A DNA stretch of 64,000 nt, taken from positions 13,058-77,057 of the forward strand of contig JASGDN010000059.1 in assembly GCA_049841275.1 (NCBI GenBank). The letters run 5' to 3'. Each line of letters begins with the position of its first letter. Positions within the stretch are counted from its first letter, which is position 1. The translations under genes and the position numbers were made by a program. This DNA is from JASGDN01 sp049841275 (lineage in GTDB: Bacteria; Chloroflexota; Chloroflexia; Thermomicrobiales; UBA6265). The notes beneath the pieces are model-generated. The model saw nothing but the letters and a program-made list of their open reading frames with translations, made no database searches and was not told the origin of the DNA. Shown here one piece after another: positions 45,899 to 59,119 of this stretch.

Positions 45899-45907
45899 TG
45901 GTATCCT
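45899..45907 (+). promoter_or_regulatory. Extended -10 promoter candidate for frr
   Basis: TGGTATCCT, 86 bases before the frr ATG, located after the tsf terminator and without a -35. Confidence 0.4.
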
Positions 45908-45992
45908 CTGCGCAGATGAGCAAGCGCCACCCGACCATCGCGATTCCTCGCCGCCGCCGGGCGCCGGGCACGACCGGAAAGGATTCTGAATC

Positions 45993-46550
45993 ATGATTGC
46001 CGATATCCTGAAAAACGGCGAAGAGCGCATGAACAAGGCGCTGGACGCGCTCAACAAGAATCTGGGCACCATTCGGACCGGGCGCGCCAACCCTGCACTG
46101 CTGGATCGCATCACCGTCGAGTACTACGGCACCCCGACGCCGTTGAACCAGTTGTCGAATATCTCGACACCGGAAGCGCGGCTCATCGTCATCCAGCCAT
46201 ACGACCGCAGCACCATCGGGCCAATCGAAAAGGCCATCCTTCAGTCCGACCTCGGCATCAACCCCAGCAATGACGGCCAGCTCATCCGTCTCGCCATCCC
46301 GCCCCTCACCGAGGAGCGTCGCAAGCAGATGGTGAAGTCGGTTCACGCTACGGTCGAGGAAGGCAAGGTTGCCATCCGCAACGTTCGTCGTGACGCGCTC
46401 CAGCACGCCCGCGACCTCCTCGCCAAGAAGGAGATCTCCGAGGACGACGAACGCCGCGCCCAGCAGGAACTCGACACGCTGACCAAGAAGCATGTCGAGG
46501 AAGCGGACAAGCTCGGCAAGGCCAAGGAACATGAAGTCCTGGAAGTCTGA
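45993..46550 (+). CDS. frr: Ribosome recycling factor
   Basis: A 185-residue RRF, full length. It splits post-termination ribosomes together with EF-G. LGTIRTGRANPALLDRITVE, YYGTPTPLNQLSNIS, DLGINPSNDG and ERRKQMVK are diagnostic. GGAAAGGA lies upstream of the ATG. uppS starts two bases after the stop, so the lipid genes are coupled to it. Confidence 0.96.
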   Translation: MIADILKNGEERMNKALDALNKNLGTIRTGRANPALLDRITVEYYGTPTPLNQLSNISTPEARLIVIQPYDRSTIGPIEKAILQSDLGINPSNDGQLIRLAIPPLTEERRKQMVKSVHATVEEGKVAIRNVRRDALQHARDLLAKKEISEDDERRAQQELDTLTKKHVEEADKLGKAKEHEVLEV

Positions 46551-46552
46551 CC

Positions 46553-47332
46553 ATGACCGATGAGGGCTGCGACCACTCCACACCATCCCCGATCGATGGG
46601 ACCACGCTTCCGCCGGGACGTTCCCCACAGCACGTTGCCATCATCATGGATGGCAACGGCCGCTGGGCCACGCGTCAGGGCCTGTCCCGCATCGAGGGGC
46701 ACAAGCATGGCACCGAGAACATCCGCGCCATCGTCCGCGCGGCCGGTGTGCTGGGCGTCAAGTACCTCACGCTGTGGGCGTTCTCGACCGAGAACTGGCG
46801 ACGCCCGAAGGAGGAGGTGGACGGCCTGCTCGCCATCCTGGCCCACGCCATCGAGTCGGAGACCGACGAGCTGAACAGGCAAGGCGCCCAACTCCGCCAC
46901 ATCGGCGACCTCGACGCCCTCGACGAGGAGTTGCAGCGTTCCATCCAGGATGCCATCCAGCTCACCAGCGGCAACGAGGGCATCGTCCTCACGCTCGCCT
47001 TCAACTACGGCGGCCGGCAAGAACTCCTGCATGCGGTCCGCAAGATCATCTCCGAAGGGCTCCCGCCGGACGATGTGACCGAGGAAACCATCGCGGACCA
47101 TCTCTTCACGCGGGATATGCCGGATGTCGACCTCATCATCCGCACATCGGGTGAATATCGCATGTCCAACTTCCTGCTTTGGCAGGGAGCGTTCGCGGAA
47201 TTCTTCTTCTCACCGAAGTTCTGGCCGGACTTCGGTCCCGATGACCTGCGCGAGGCCATCACCGATTACGCCCAACGCGAACGACGCTTCGGCGCGGTCT
47301 CGGCCAAGGCCATCGCCGGAACCACATCATGA
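46553..47332 (+). CDS. uppS: Isoprenyl transferase (undecaprenyl diphosphate synthase type)
   Basis: A 259-residue cis-prenyltransferase that extends farnesyl diphosphate into the carrier lipid for peptidoglycan and other polymers. HVAIIMDGNGRWA holds the catalytic Asp, WAFSTENWRRP binds substrate and RTSGEYRMSNFLLWQ the pyrophosphate; Ser replaces the more usual Gly after RT. The first 24 residues are an extra disordered tail. The end overlaps cdsA by four bases. Confidence 0.95.
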   Translation: MTDEGCDHSTPSPIDGTTLPPGRSPQHVAIIMDGNGRWATRQGLSRIEGHKHGTENIRAIVRAAGVLGVKYLTLWAFSTENWRRPKEEVDGLLAILAHAIESETDELNRQGAQLRHIGDLDALDEELQRSIQDAIQLTSGNEGIVLTLAFNYGGRQELLHAVRKIISEGLPPDDVTEETIADHLFTRDMPDVDLIIRTSGEYRMSNFLLWQGAFAEFFFSPKFWPDFGPDDLREAITDYAQRERRFGAVSAKAIAGTTS

Positions 47333-48195
47333 AACAGCGTTCGATCTCGGCGATCGGCGTCGTGCTGATCGGGTTGATCCCCGCCATCATCGGTGGCCCC
47401 ATCTTTGCCATCGTTTTCGGGCTGGTCTGCCTTGTTGCCCTGCACGAACTCCTCGGCATCGTGGGGATGCAGCCGCGCGACCGCATGACCTACGTTGCCT
47501 ACGCGGTCGTGGTCGTTGCAACGGCGATGGCCGCTCTCGGCGATGGACATCGCACCTTCCCGGTTGTCGTGGCACTGGCGGCCTTCGGACCGCTCGCGCT
47601 CGGCGTGCTGGACGATGCCGAGGATTCCCCGGACCTGATCGGGCGCTGGGCGCGAACCACCGCCGCAACGCTCTATCTGGCGCTGCCGGCATTCGCAGCC
47701 ATCTCGCTCCGTTCCACCCAGGGCTTCTCGGAACGATCCTGGCTCGACTCGCTGAGTGACGCGTTGAGCTTCACCAACACCCCAACCGGAAAGGGGCTCG
47801 GCTGGCTGCTGCTCGCGATCCTCGTCACCTGGCTCTCCGACACCGTCGCCTATCTCGTCGGACGCAGCATCGGCAAGACACCGCTCCTGCCCCGTGTCAG
47901 CCCCAAGAAGACCGTCGAAGGGGCAGCAGGCGGCATCATCGCGGCCGGTCTCACCGGACTGATCTGCACACTCGCCTTCGGCCTGCACGTCCATCCGCTC
48001 ACCGGCCTGCTGGTCGGCGTCGTGCTCGGGGTCGTCGGCATTCTGGGAGATCTCTGCGAATCGCTCCTGAAACGCCGTGCCGGCGTGAAGGACAGCGGCA
48101 CGCTCATTCCCGGCCATGGCGGCTTCCTCGATCGGATCGACGCCATGATCTTCGTCATCGTCACGACATGGCTCCTGTTGCCATTCCTGCCGTAG
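47329..48195 (+). CDS. cdsA: Phosphatidate cytidylyltransferase
   Basis: A 288-residue polytopic membrane enzyme that makes CDP-diacylglycerol, the branch point of phospholipid synthesis. The family signature is complete: SDTVAYLVGRSIGKT, SPKKTVEG and KDSGTLIPGHGGFLDRIDA near the C-terminus, with the metal-binding Asp residues. It overlaps uppS and is followed 19 bases later by dxr. Confidence 0.95.
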   Translation: MKQRSISAIGVVLIGLIPAIIGGPIFAIVFGLVCLVALHELLGIVGMQPRDRMTYVAYAVVVVATAMAALGDGHRTFPVVVALAAFGPLALGVLDDAEDSPDLIGRWARTTAATLYLALPAFAAISLRSTQGFSERSWLDSLSDALSFTNTPTGKGLGWLLLAILVTWLSDTVAYLVGRSIGKTPLLPRVSPKKTVEGAAGGIIAAGLTGLICTLAFGLHVHPLTGLLVGVVLGVVGILGDLCESLLKRRAGVKDSGTLIPGHGGFLDRIDAMIFVIVTTWLLLPFLP

Positions 48196-48214
48196 TGGCG
48201 CTGGAGTACCTGCC

Positions 48215-49372
48215 TTGGCCGCATCCGCATCCACCGCACAACCCATCCGGCTCGCCCTGCTCGGTTCGACCGGCTCCATCGGCACGCAGACGCTGGAGGT
48301 CGTCGATCACCACCCTGGCCGCTTCGAGATCGTTGCGCTTGCGGCAGGCAAACGTCACGATGTCCTCGCCGACCAAGTCCGCCGCTACAGGCCCGCGATC
48401 GTAGTTGCAGAAAACGCACCGGCGATCGCGGGCAAGCCAGCCTTGCCAAGTCCGGAAGGACTTATGGAAGCGGCGACGCATCCCGACGTCGACATCGTCG
48501 TGGTGGCGACATCCGGACATGCCGCGATTCCGGCGGTGATGGCAGCGATCGAGGCCGGGAAGACCATCGCAATCGCGAACAAGGAAACGCTCGTCTGTGC
48601 CGGCGAGCTGATCATGCCGCTGGCCAGGAAGCACGGCGTCGAGATTCGCACCGTCGATAGCGAGCACAGCGCCATCTGGCAGTCGCTTGGCGGCCGGCCC
48701 GCGAAGGAGGCCGACCGCCTACTGCTCACGGCGTCTGGCGGTCCGTTCCGCACCACGCCCATCGCGGAACTCGCCGATGCCACCGTGGCCCAGGCACTCG
48801 CCCATCCGAACTTCGCAATGGGCGGCAAGCTGACAATCGACAGCGCCACGATGATGAACAAGGGACTGGAGGTCATCGAGGCACGCTGGCTCTTCGATGT
48901 CCCCTTCGAGAAGATCGAGATCGTGATCCATCCCCAGCAGATCATCCACTCGATGGCCGAGTTTCCGGATGGCAGCGTGATCGCGCAACTCGGCACACCG
49001 GACATGCGCCTGCCGATCCAGTACGCCCTCACCTACCCCGACCACCTGCGTTCACCAGGCACACGCCTCGACTTCACGGCGCTCCCGGCCTTGACCTTCG
49101 AGTCCCCGGACCTCGAGAAGTTCCCATCGCTCCGGATCGCACGGGAGGCCGGTGTCGCCGGAGAAACCCTTCCCACGGTGCTCAGCGCCGCCGATGAGGT
49201 AGCCGTAGAGGCATTCATGCACGGAAAACTCACCTTCCTGGGTATTCCGCGCCTCGTGGAGACCGTGCTTTCACACCATGAGCCGCGCCCCATCCGAAAT
49301 CTGGAAACGGTACTGGAAGCGGACCGTTGGGCACGCGAGACGGCACGCGCGTTGCTGACCGCTCACGCCTGA
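48215..49372 (+). CDS. dxr: 1-deoxy-D-xylulose 5-phosphate reductoisomerase
   Basis: A 385-residue NADPH enzyme of the MEP isoprenoid pathway, which feeds uppS. LALLGSTGSIGTQTLEV binds NADPH, ANKETLVCAGE and DSEHSAIWQ line the active site, and ASGGPFR and MNKGLEVIEA are further signatures. The start is a TTG at 48215 with GGAG nine bases before it; no suitable ATG exists. rseP, often downstream of dxr, is absent. Confidence 0.95.
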   Translation: MAASASTAQPIRLALLGSTGSIGTQTLEVVDHHPGRFEIVALAAGKRHDVLADQVRRYRPAIVVAENAPAIAGKPALPSPEGLMEAATHPDVDIVVVATSGHAAIPAVMAAIEAGKTIAIANKETLVCAGELIMPLARKHGVEIRTVDSEHSAIWQSLGGRPAKEADRLLLTASGGPFRTTPIAELADATVAQALAHPNFAMGGKLTIDSATMMNKGLEVIEARWLFDVPFEKIEIVIHPQQIIHSMAEFPDGSVIAQLGTPDMRLPIQYALTYPDHLRSPGTRLDFTALPALTFESPDLEKFPSLRIAREAGVAGETLPTVLSAADEVAVEAFMHGKLTFLGIPRLVETVLSHHEPRPIRNLETVLEADRWARETARALLTAHA

Positions 49373-49380
49373 ATCCGAAT

Positions 49381-50154
49381 TCATCGCCCGTCACGCACCA
49401 ACCCCATCCGCCGCAACGCGTCCAGATGATCGCTATCGAGATCGACTGCCACGGTCGCAACGAGGATCCGGTCGAATCCACCGGCCACGAGGGCTTCTGC
49501 GCACGCCCCCAACGTCGATCCGGTCGTCCGAACATCGTCGATCAGGACGTAGCGCCCCGCTGGCGGTGCATTCCCAACGAACGCAAATGCATGGGCGACA
49601 TTGCGACGGCGGTCATCCGCGCCGAGCGTCATCTGCGCCGTGGTGTGGCGCGTGCGCTGTATCATCGGAGTCAGCGGAACGTCGAGCGCCGTGGAGACAG
49701 CGCGTGCGAACAGGTCCGCCTGGTTGTATCCACGCTCGCGCTGCTTGCGCGGGTGCAACGGAACGGGAATCAGTCCATCGACAGGGCCGAGCAAGCGCAC
49801 CACATCGACAAGCTCCTGGCCGAGATGATCGGCGCGGGCAGACTCATTCTCGTACTTCACCCGCTTAATCGCCTCCGCTACCCACCCGGTGTATGGAAAG
49901 GGCGAAACCGCCCGTTCGATCGCCGGATGCAGCGTTCGGCACGAACATCGACCGGCAACGCGAGGGACGCCACAGCGGGGGCATCCCCGATCACCGATCG
50001 GCAGCAGCGTGGCACGACAGGCATCGCACACCCAGGTGCCCCGACGGTCGCAGCCGGCACACTGTCTCGGAAAGACAGCATCGACCATGACACTGGCCAA
50101 CGATTCACCCAGGCGACGATAGCGCCCCATCCCTGTCCCCGGAGTTGACCGCAT
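49381..50154 (-). CDS. comF: ComF family protein (phosphoribosyltransferase-like)
   Basis: A 257-residue ComF. An N-terminal zinc ribbon has CAGC, CDAC, CPRC and CSC, followed by a phosphoribosyltransferase fold with the PRPP loop VLIDDVRTTGSTL and the signature IPVPLHPRKQRERGYNQ. ComF is needed for DNA uptake in competent bacteria, where it is thought to work with DprA and a helicase. The ATG at 50154 has AGAGGTGA five bases upstream. Its start codon overlaps that of the divergent polymerase gene in a shared CATG. It converges on dxr with an eight-base gap. Confidence 0.92.
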   Translation of the reverse strand: MRSTPGTGMGRYRRLGESLASVMVDAVFPRQCAGCDRRGTWVCDACRATLLPIGDRGCPRCGVPRVAGRCSCRTLHPAIERAVSPFPYTGWVAEAIKRVKYENESARADHLGQELVDVVRLLGPVDGLIPVPLHPRKQRERGYNQADLFARAVSTALDVPLTPMIQRTRHTTAQMTLGADDRRRNVAHAFAFVGNAPPAGRYVLIDDVRTTGSTLGACAEALVAGGFDRILVATVAVDLDSDHLDALRRMGLVRDGR

Positions 50155-52456
50155 GGCTCACCTCTTCCATGACATTCCCCATCCGCCGCAGGATACCGCG
50201 ATGCGCCATCACCGTGACGACAGGCATCATGACGATCCGTTCGACGATGGAGACATCCAGGCGCTCCTCTATGGCGTCGACCCGACACCGGGCATCGTGG
50301 CCGCCGAGTTCCGGCCGCCCAATCGCGTCCTGTTGTATCAACGAGACCCGGAAACCGGCGAGACCCGCGTCATCGAACGCCAGTTCCGCCCCTGGTTGAT
50401 CGCCACCGACGCTACCCGCTGGGAAGGGTTCCGACCGGGACCGGTCGTGAGTCAGCTGTCGGGCAACCACCCGCTCAATATTCTTGTCGAGTTCGAGACC
50501 TGGGAACAGTACCGGCGTGCCATCCAACTTATGCCGGAGCGCTCGCAGGAGGTGTATTTCACCAACGCGCCAATCAGCCAGTTCCTGCTCGCCAGCGGCG
50601 TCACCCTGTTCAAGGAAATGGCATTCACCGATCTGCGCCGTATGCAACTCGACATCGAGACACTGGGACTCGATCCGACCGTGGACGCCGCCGCGATCAT
50701 CATGGTTGCGATCAGGCAGGGCACTCACGAAGAGTTGCTGATGCTCGACACCTCAGAGGCCGACCTGATCGAGCGCTTCGTGGAGGTCTTCACACGGCTC
50801 GATCCGGATGTGATCGAAGGGCACAACCTCTTCAACTTCGATATCCCCTACATCATCGAACGAGCACACCGTCATGGCGTCCCCTTGCCGCTCGGACGAG
50901 ATGGTTCGGTGATCGCCACCAGCGATTCGGTCCAGCGCTTCCGGGTCGGGCCGACCTCGATCCCCTATACCCTCGCGCACCTCCACGGGCGGCACATCGT
51001 CGATACCTATCAGCAGATCCAGCGATTCGATGCTATCGGCCGACTGCCGAGTTATGGATTGAAGAACGTCATCCGCGACCTTGGTCTGGAACGGGAAGAT
51101 CGCGTCCACGTCCAGGGCGAGGCGATCGCCGATATGTGGCGGAGCGGTCTCCGCGATCGGGAACGGCTGGCGGACTATGCGATGGACGACGTCCGCGACG
51201 TGGATGTCCTGGCACGAATCGCGGTGCCGACCGAGTTCTATCAGACCCAGATCCTGCCCATGACCTTCCAGCGCACGACGATCACAGGAACGGGACGCAA
51301 GATCGACGACCTGATGGTGCGCGCCTATCTCGCTGCTGGCCACAGTCTGCCGAAGGCGCAAACACCCCGGGCTTATCCGGGAGGATTCGTCGAATTGGTC
51401 GAAAGCGGGGTCTTCGGACCGATCGTGAAAGGGGATGTGGAGAGCCTGTATCCGTCGATCATGCTGGCCGAGCAGATCACGAGCGTGTCGGACAGCCTGC
51501 GAGCCTTCCCGCTTCTCCTGCGTGACCTGACACAACGGCGCCTGGACGCGAAGCAGCGCATGCGAACAACGACCGGCTCCGAACGGGCGCTCTGGGATGG
51601 CCTGCAATCGAGCTTCAAGGTGCTGATCAACTCGTTCTATGGGTATCTCGGCTTCGGCGGCGGGCTGTTCAACGACTTCGATGCCGCCGAGAAGGTGACA
51701 CTGGAGGGGCAGCGCCTGATCCAGCGCGTCGTGGCGGAATTGAAGAGCGCCGGCGCCCGGCCGATCGAGGTAGATACGGATGGGGTGTATTTCACTCCGC
51801 CGCCCGGCGTCGAAACCGAGGATGACGAGGAGCGATTCGTTGGGGCAATCGGCTCCCACGCGCTCCCGGCGAGTATCCGGCTGGCACACGACGGCCGCTA
51901 CGCACGAATGCTCTCGCTCAAGATCAAGACGTACGCCCTGCTGGACTACGATGGCGCCTTGACCCTGAAAGGAAGTGCGCTACGAAGCCGCAAGATGGAG
52001 CGCATCTTCCAACGTTTCATCGACCAGGCGGCACGAGGTCTCCTCTCGGATCAACGCGACGCCGTCCGTGAGGAATACTTTCGGATTGCGGAGGCGTTGC
52101 TCACTCACGAGGTTCCACCTTCCGATATCAGCCAATGGACGATGGTAAACGCGAGGACGCTGGAGTCGCAACCACGCCTGCATACGCTGCTTCGGGCGCA
52201 TCCCGGACGGTGGCGGGCGGGAGAGCGGGTAGAGATCTACGAACGACAGGATGGATCGTTCGGATTCGTGGAGGACTACGCCCAGGACGAGAATACGCGA
52301 ACGCTGCTCCGCAAGTTGCACGACACGGCCATCCGCTTCGAGGACGCCTTCAGCTCGTCCGCCGAGTTCGAGGCGTTCTTTCCTCTCATCACGCCTCGGA
52401 CCCGCCTGGATGTCGCCCGAGAGATGAAGGCGGTGGAACAGTTAGGCCTATTCTGA
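50153..52456 (+). CDS. Family-B DNA polymerase with intact 3'-5' exonuclease
   Basis: A 767-residue family-B polymerase. Exonuclease motifs are complete: Exo I QLDIETLG (Asp167, Glu169), Exo II GHNLFNFDIPY (Asp230), Exo III YAMDDVRDV (Tyr342, Asp346). The polymerase has motif A KGDVESLYPSIM (Asp428), motif B KVLINSFYGYLGF (Lys489, Tyr496) and motif C EVDTDGVYF (Asp541, Asp543), with Gly where Ser often follows DTD. It resembles archaeal and some Chloroflexota enzymes more than E. coli Pol II. The role may be repair or lesion bypass. A His-rich N-terminal segment (19-26) is unusual. CGGAG lies nine bases before the ATG. Confidence 0.93.
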   Translation: MAHLFHDIPHPPQDTAMRHHRDDRHHDDPFDDGDIQALLYGVDPTPGIVAAEFRPPNRVLLYQRDPETGETRVIERQFRPWLIATDATRWEGFRPGPVVSQLSGNHPLNILVEFETWEQYRRAIQLMPERSQEVYFTNAPISQFLLASGVTLFKEMAFTDLRRMQLDIETLGLDPTVDAAAIIMVAIRQGTHEELLMLDTSEADLIERFVEVFTRLDPDVIEGHNLFNFDIPYIIERAHRHGVPLPLGRDGSVIATSDSVQRFRVGPTSIPYTLAHLHGRHIVDTYQQIQRFDAIGRLPSYGLKNVIRDLGLEREDRVHVQGEAIADMWRSGLRDRERLADYAMDDVRDVDVLARIAVPTEFYQTQILPMTFQRTTITGTGRKIDDLMVRAYLAAGHSLPKAQTPRAYPGGFVELVESGVFGPIVKGDVESLYPSIMLAEQITSVSDSLRAFPLLLRDLTQRRLDAKQRMRTTTGSERALWDGLQSSFKVLINSFYGYLGFGGGLFNDFDAAEKVTLEGQRLIQRVVAELKSAGARPIEVDTDGVYFTPPPGVETEDDEERFVGAIGSHALPASIRLAHDGRYARMLSLKIKTYALLDYDGALTLKGSALRSRKMERIFQRFIDQAARGLLSDQRDAVREEYFRIAEALLTHEVPPSDISQWTMVNARTLESQPRLHTLLRAHPGRWRAGERVEIYERQDGSFGFVEDYAQDENTRTLLRKLHDTAIRFEDAFSSSAEFEAFFPLITPRTRLDVAREMKAVEQLGLF

Positions 52457-52473
52457 TCCCCGAACGGCCTCAT

Positions 52474-52521
52474 AGGACGCGCCTCCTCCATCACAATCAG
52501 TTGATGGAGGAGGCGCGTCCT
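52474..52521. terminator. Bidirectional hairpin after the family-B polymerase gene
   Basis: A perfect 20-base-pair inverted repeat (52474-52493 against 52502-52521) with an eight-base loop in the gap between convergent genes, followed by TTCGT on the plus side. Confidence 0.8.
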
Positions 52522-52596
52522 TTCGTGCCGTATATCCACAAAAATCCGGATACTGAGAGCATCCGGCGAGAAACACGGAATCTTGGGGGCAGGAGA

Positions 52597-52932
52597 TCAT
52601 CGGGACGATGTGATGGCTTCAGCGACCTGGTTGGCGACCTTCCTGAATTCCCGGTTGACCTTGAGCGCGCCGAGAATGCCCATGTTCGCGGCGAAGGTCG
52701 CGCTTCCGTTGGACTCCCGACGAAGCACCAGTTGCTGGCCGACGACCGATACGTCCAGTAGGAGACGACGATCGCGCTTCTTCGTGACGAACTTGCCTCC
52801 CTGATGGGCTCGCGCGGATGTCGCGTCGACAGGTTCCCATAGATAGCCGCGCGCTTCAACCACTCGACGAACGATGCCCAACGCATCAAGCGGGGCAGTG
52901 GTGCCGAGCGAGATCGTCTTCGACTTACTCAC
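52597..52932 (-). CDS. Small hypothetical protein
   Basis: A 111-residue protein that I do not recognise. It has LGTTAPLDALGIVRRVVEARG at the start, a Lys/Arg-rich middle (FVTKKRDRRLLLDVSVVG) and a helical end (REFRKVANQVAEAITSS). It looks like a compact alpha/beta protein with no signal or membrane segment. The GTG at 52932 has GGAGGA seven bases upstream, a good ribosome site. It lies between the polymerase and the rRNA operon's 3' end, facing the polymerase gene. Confidence 0.6.
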   Translation of the reverse strand: MSKSKTISLGTTAPLDALGIVRRVVEARGYLWEPVDATSARAHQGGKFVTKKRDRRLLLDVSVVGQQLVLRRESNGSATFAANMGILGALKVNREFRKVANQVAEAITSSR

Positions 52933-53064
52933 ATCGTTCCTCCAGTCTGCAAATCCTTGGGCGAGGCGTCCAGCGGCGGGGGCGCATGGGAGAAGGGTAC
53001 ACCATGCCCTGGGGGGCGACCCCGGCGCACGGGCAGGCAGGCACGAGTCTCACAGAACCAACGA

Positions 53065-53095
53065 AACGACCACCGGCGGAATGCCGATGGTCGTT
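53065..53095 (-). terminator. Terminator of the rRNA operon
   Basis: A 13-base-pair stem (53065-53077 against 53083-53095) that pairs fully only in the minus-strand RNA, where one pair is U-G. It is followed there by TTCGTTGGTTCTG. It lies 16 bases after tRNA-fMet. Confidence 0.8.
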
Positions 53096-53111
53096 GTGCG
53101 TCCTACTGGGG

Positions 53112-53183
<72 letters not shown>

Positions 53184-53220
53184 GCGTGTGGTGTCCAGGC
53201 TCCCTGGCGCCCCTGAGGGG

Positions 53221-53340
53221 TGCCCGCGACGGCCTCGCCTCCCACGGAGTCGCCCCCGCAGTACTCTCCGGCGCTGCCGTGGGTCACGACCGGGTTCGGG
53301 ATGGGTCCGGGTGGGTCCACGGCGCTCGCGGCCACGGACA
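53221..53340 (-). rRNA. rrf: 5S ribosomal RNA
   Basis: A 120-base 5S RNA, with TGTCCG and CGGGCA as the closing helix ends and the conserved CCCATCCCGAAC loop region in the minus-strand sequence. It lies about 140 bases after the 23S gene and 37 bases before tRNA-fMet. Ends are accurate to a few bases. Confidence 0.95.
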
Positions 53341-53479
53341 CCCCTCAAGGGTCCCAGCAAACCTGCACACACACTGACGGCCTCGTCCCCGGGTCCGGAT
53401 CCGGTCCCCGCGGTTCGACCCCGCCGCGCCCATCACGAAGTGCCCATCGTCCCGTCCGTCCCGCCCAGGATCAGGGTCG

Positions 53480-56436
<2,957 letters not shown>

Positions 56437-56574
56437 CCCGCCCGCGCGGAACTGCCCGTTCCGATGGGTCGTCTTCGTGATGCGCGCGGCGAGCCCCAAC
56501 CTCGGTGCTCACCGCATCCGGATCCCCAGGAGAGATCCGCCTGTCTTGTCAAGGTCCGCGCAGAATCCGTCGGG

Positions 56575-56647
56575 TGGAGCCGCGGGGATTCGAACCCCGG
56601 ACCTCCGCCGTGCAAAGGCGGCGCTCTCCCAGCTAAGCTACGGCCCC
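56575..56647 (-). tRNA. tRNA-Ala (anticodon TGC)
   Basis: A 73-base cloverleaf in the 16S-23S spacer. The anticodon stem GCCGCC/GGCGG region holds TTTGCAC, giving TGC. The acceptor stem GGGGCCG/CGGCTCC contains the G3-U70 pair that marks alanine tRNAs. CCA is not encoded. Confidence 0.97.
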
Positions 56648-56673
56648 CGATTGCCTTCTCCCACCCCTCCGGG

Positions 56674-56747
56674 TGGGCGCGCCAGGACTCGAACCTGGGA
56701 CCTCGGCCTTATCAGGGCCGCGCTCTCACCACCTGAGCTACGCGCCC
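56674..56747 (-). tRNA. tRNA-Ile (anticodon GAT)
   Basis: A 74-base cloverleaf in the 16S-23S spacer, 26 bases before tRNA-Ala. The anticodon loop CTGATAA gives GAT; the acceptor stem is GGGCGCG/CGCGCCC. CCA is not encoded. Confidence 0.97.
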
Positions 56748-57114
56748 GTCCCCAACAGCCCGCACGCGGGGGCTTCCCCCTCGCCCGGCCTGCCGGATCC
56801 TGCTGCACACCAACGCCGCCCCGGAAGGATTCCTCCTCCCCGGCCGCGACCCCGGTGTCGAAGACGAAGCAGGTCCCGAGTCCAGTCCTTCCCCGCGCCA
56901 GGCCCGCCAGGGCGCCGCTCCGGCGCCGGCATCCGTTTCACCGTCCCGCCTCTTCCGCGGCCCGGGCGCTCCTGCCGGACCGTCCACCAGGGGGGGTCCC
57001 CCGGTCCCGGTCCCGAAGCTCGGTCCCCCGGGCCGCGGCCTCATCGGCCGGACGCCTGACCTGGGATGTGTGTGGGGCTCTTCCGTCCGGACTCGCCGGA
57101 CTCCCCTGTCCCTA
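56748..57114. other. Spacer between 16S and tRNA-Ile
   Basis: About 365 very GC-rich bases with no further gene. It should contain one side of the 16S processing stem. Confidence 0.6.
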
Positions 57115-58618
<1,504 letters not shown>

Positions 58619-58901
58619 ATTGCGCCGGTCTTCCTCCGGCTCGTGTGCGCTCGGATCCGGAACGGGTCGCCCCCTCCCGCGATGCCCCAGCACCCCACGG
58701 GTCTCTGGCTCGGTTCGTTCTGTCTCTCGGTCCAGCACGGGTCTCCCCGTCCTGGCCCTGCTTCGTCTTCCACACCCACGTCGCCGCCCCGGCTCCGTCA
58801 GTGCCCCCTTCTCCAAGGTCCTGCTCCCACCCTCCCGGGCGTAGCAATGCCCCACGTCGCCGTGGGGCGATTCTTCCCGGCTCCTCACCGGCAAGATCCC
58901 G

Positions 58902-58930
58902 AGTCTAGCAGACCCGCCAAGCCCTGTCAA
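58902..58930 (-). promoter_or_regulatory. rRNA promoter, gene-proximal
   Basis: TTGACA (58925-58930), 17-base spacer, TAGACT (58902-58907), then a G/C-rich stretch CGGGATC after the -10 of the kind linked to growth-rate control. About 285 bases before 16S. Confidence 0.65.
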
Positions 58931-59089
58931 GACCCCGCCCCAGGAATCGTTCCCGATCCCCCACGGCCCTCGCCAGCGCCCCCAGGGCGTGTCCTCCACC
59001 CCCCGGATCCCGTCCCGCAGCCCCGCCCAGGAGTCTCCCCCCACCACGTCACTGCCCTCGGGCACCCCCGCTCCCGCGACGGCTCACGC

Positions 59090-59119
59090 AGTATACTCAC
59101 CCCCTCCCCCTCCTCGCAA
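59090..59119 (-). promoter_or_regulatory. rRNA promoter, distal
   Basis: TTGCGA (59114-59119), 18-base purine-rich spacer, TATACT (59090-59095), on the minus strand about 190 bases upstream of the proximal promoter. Confidence 0.5.
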
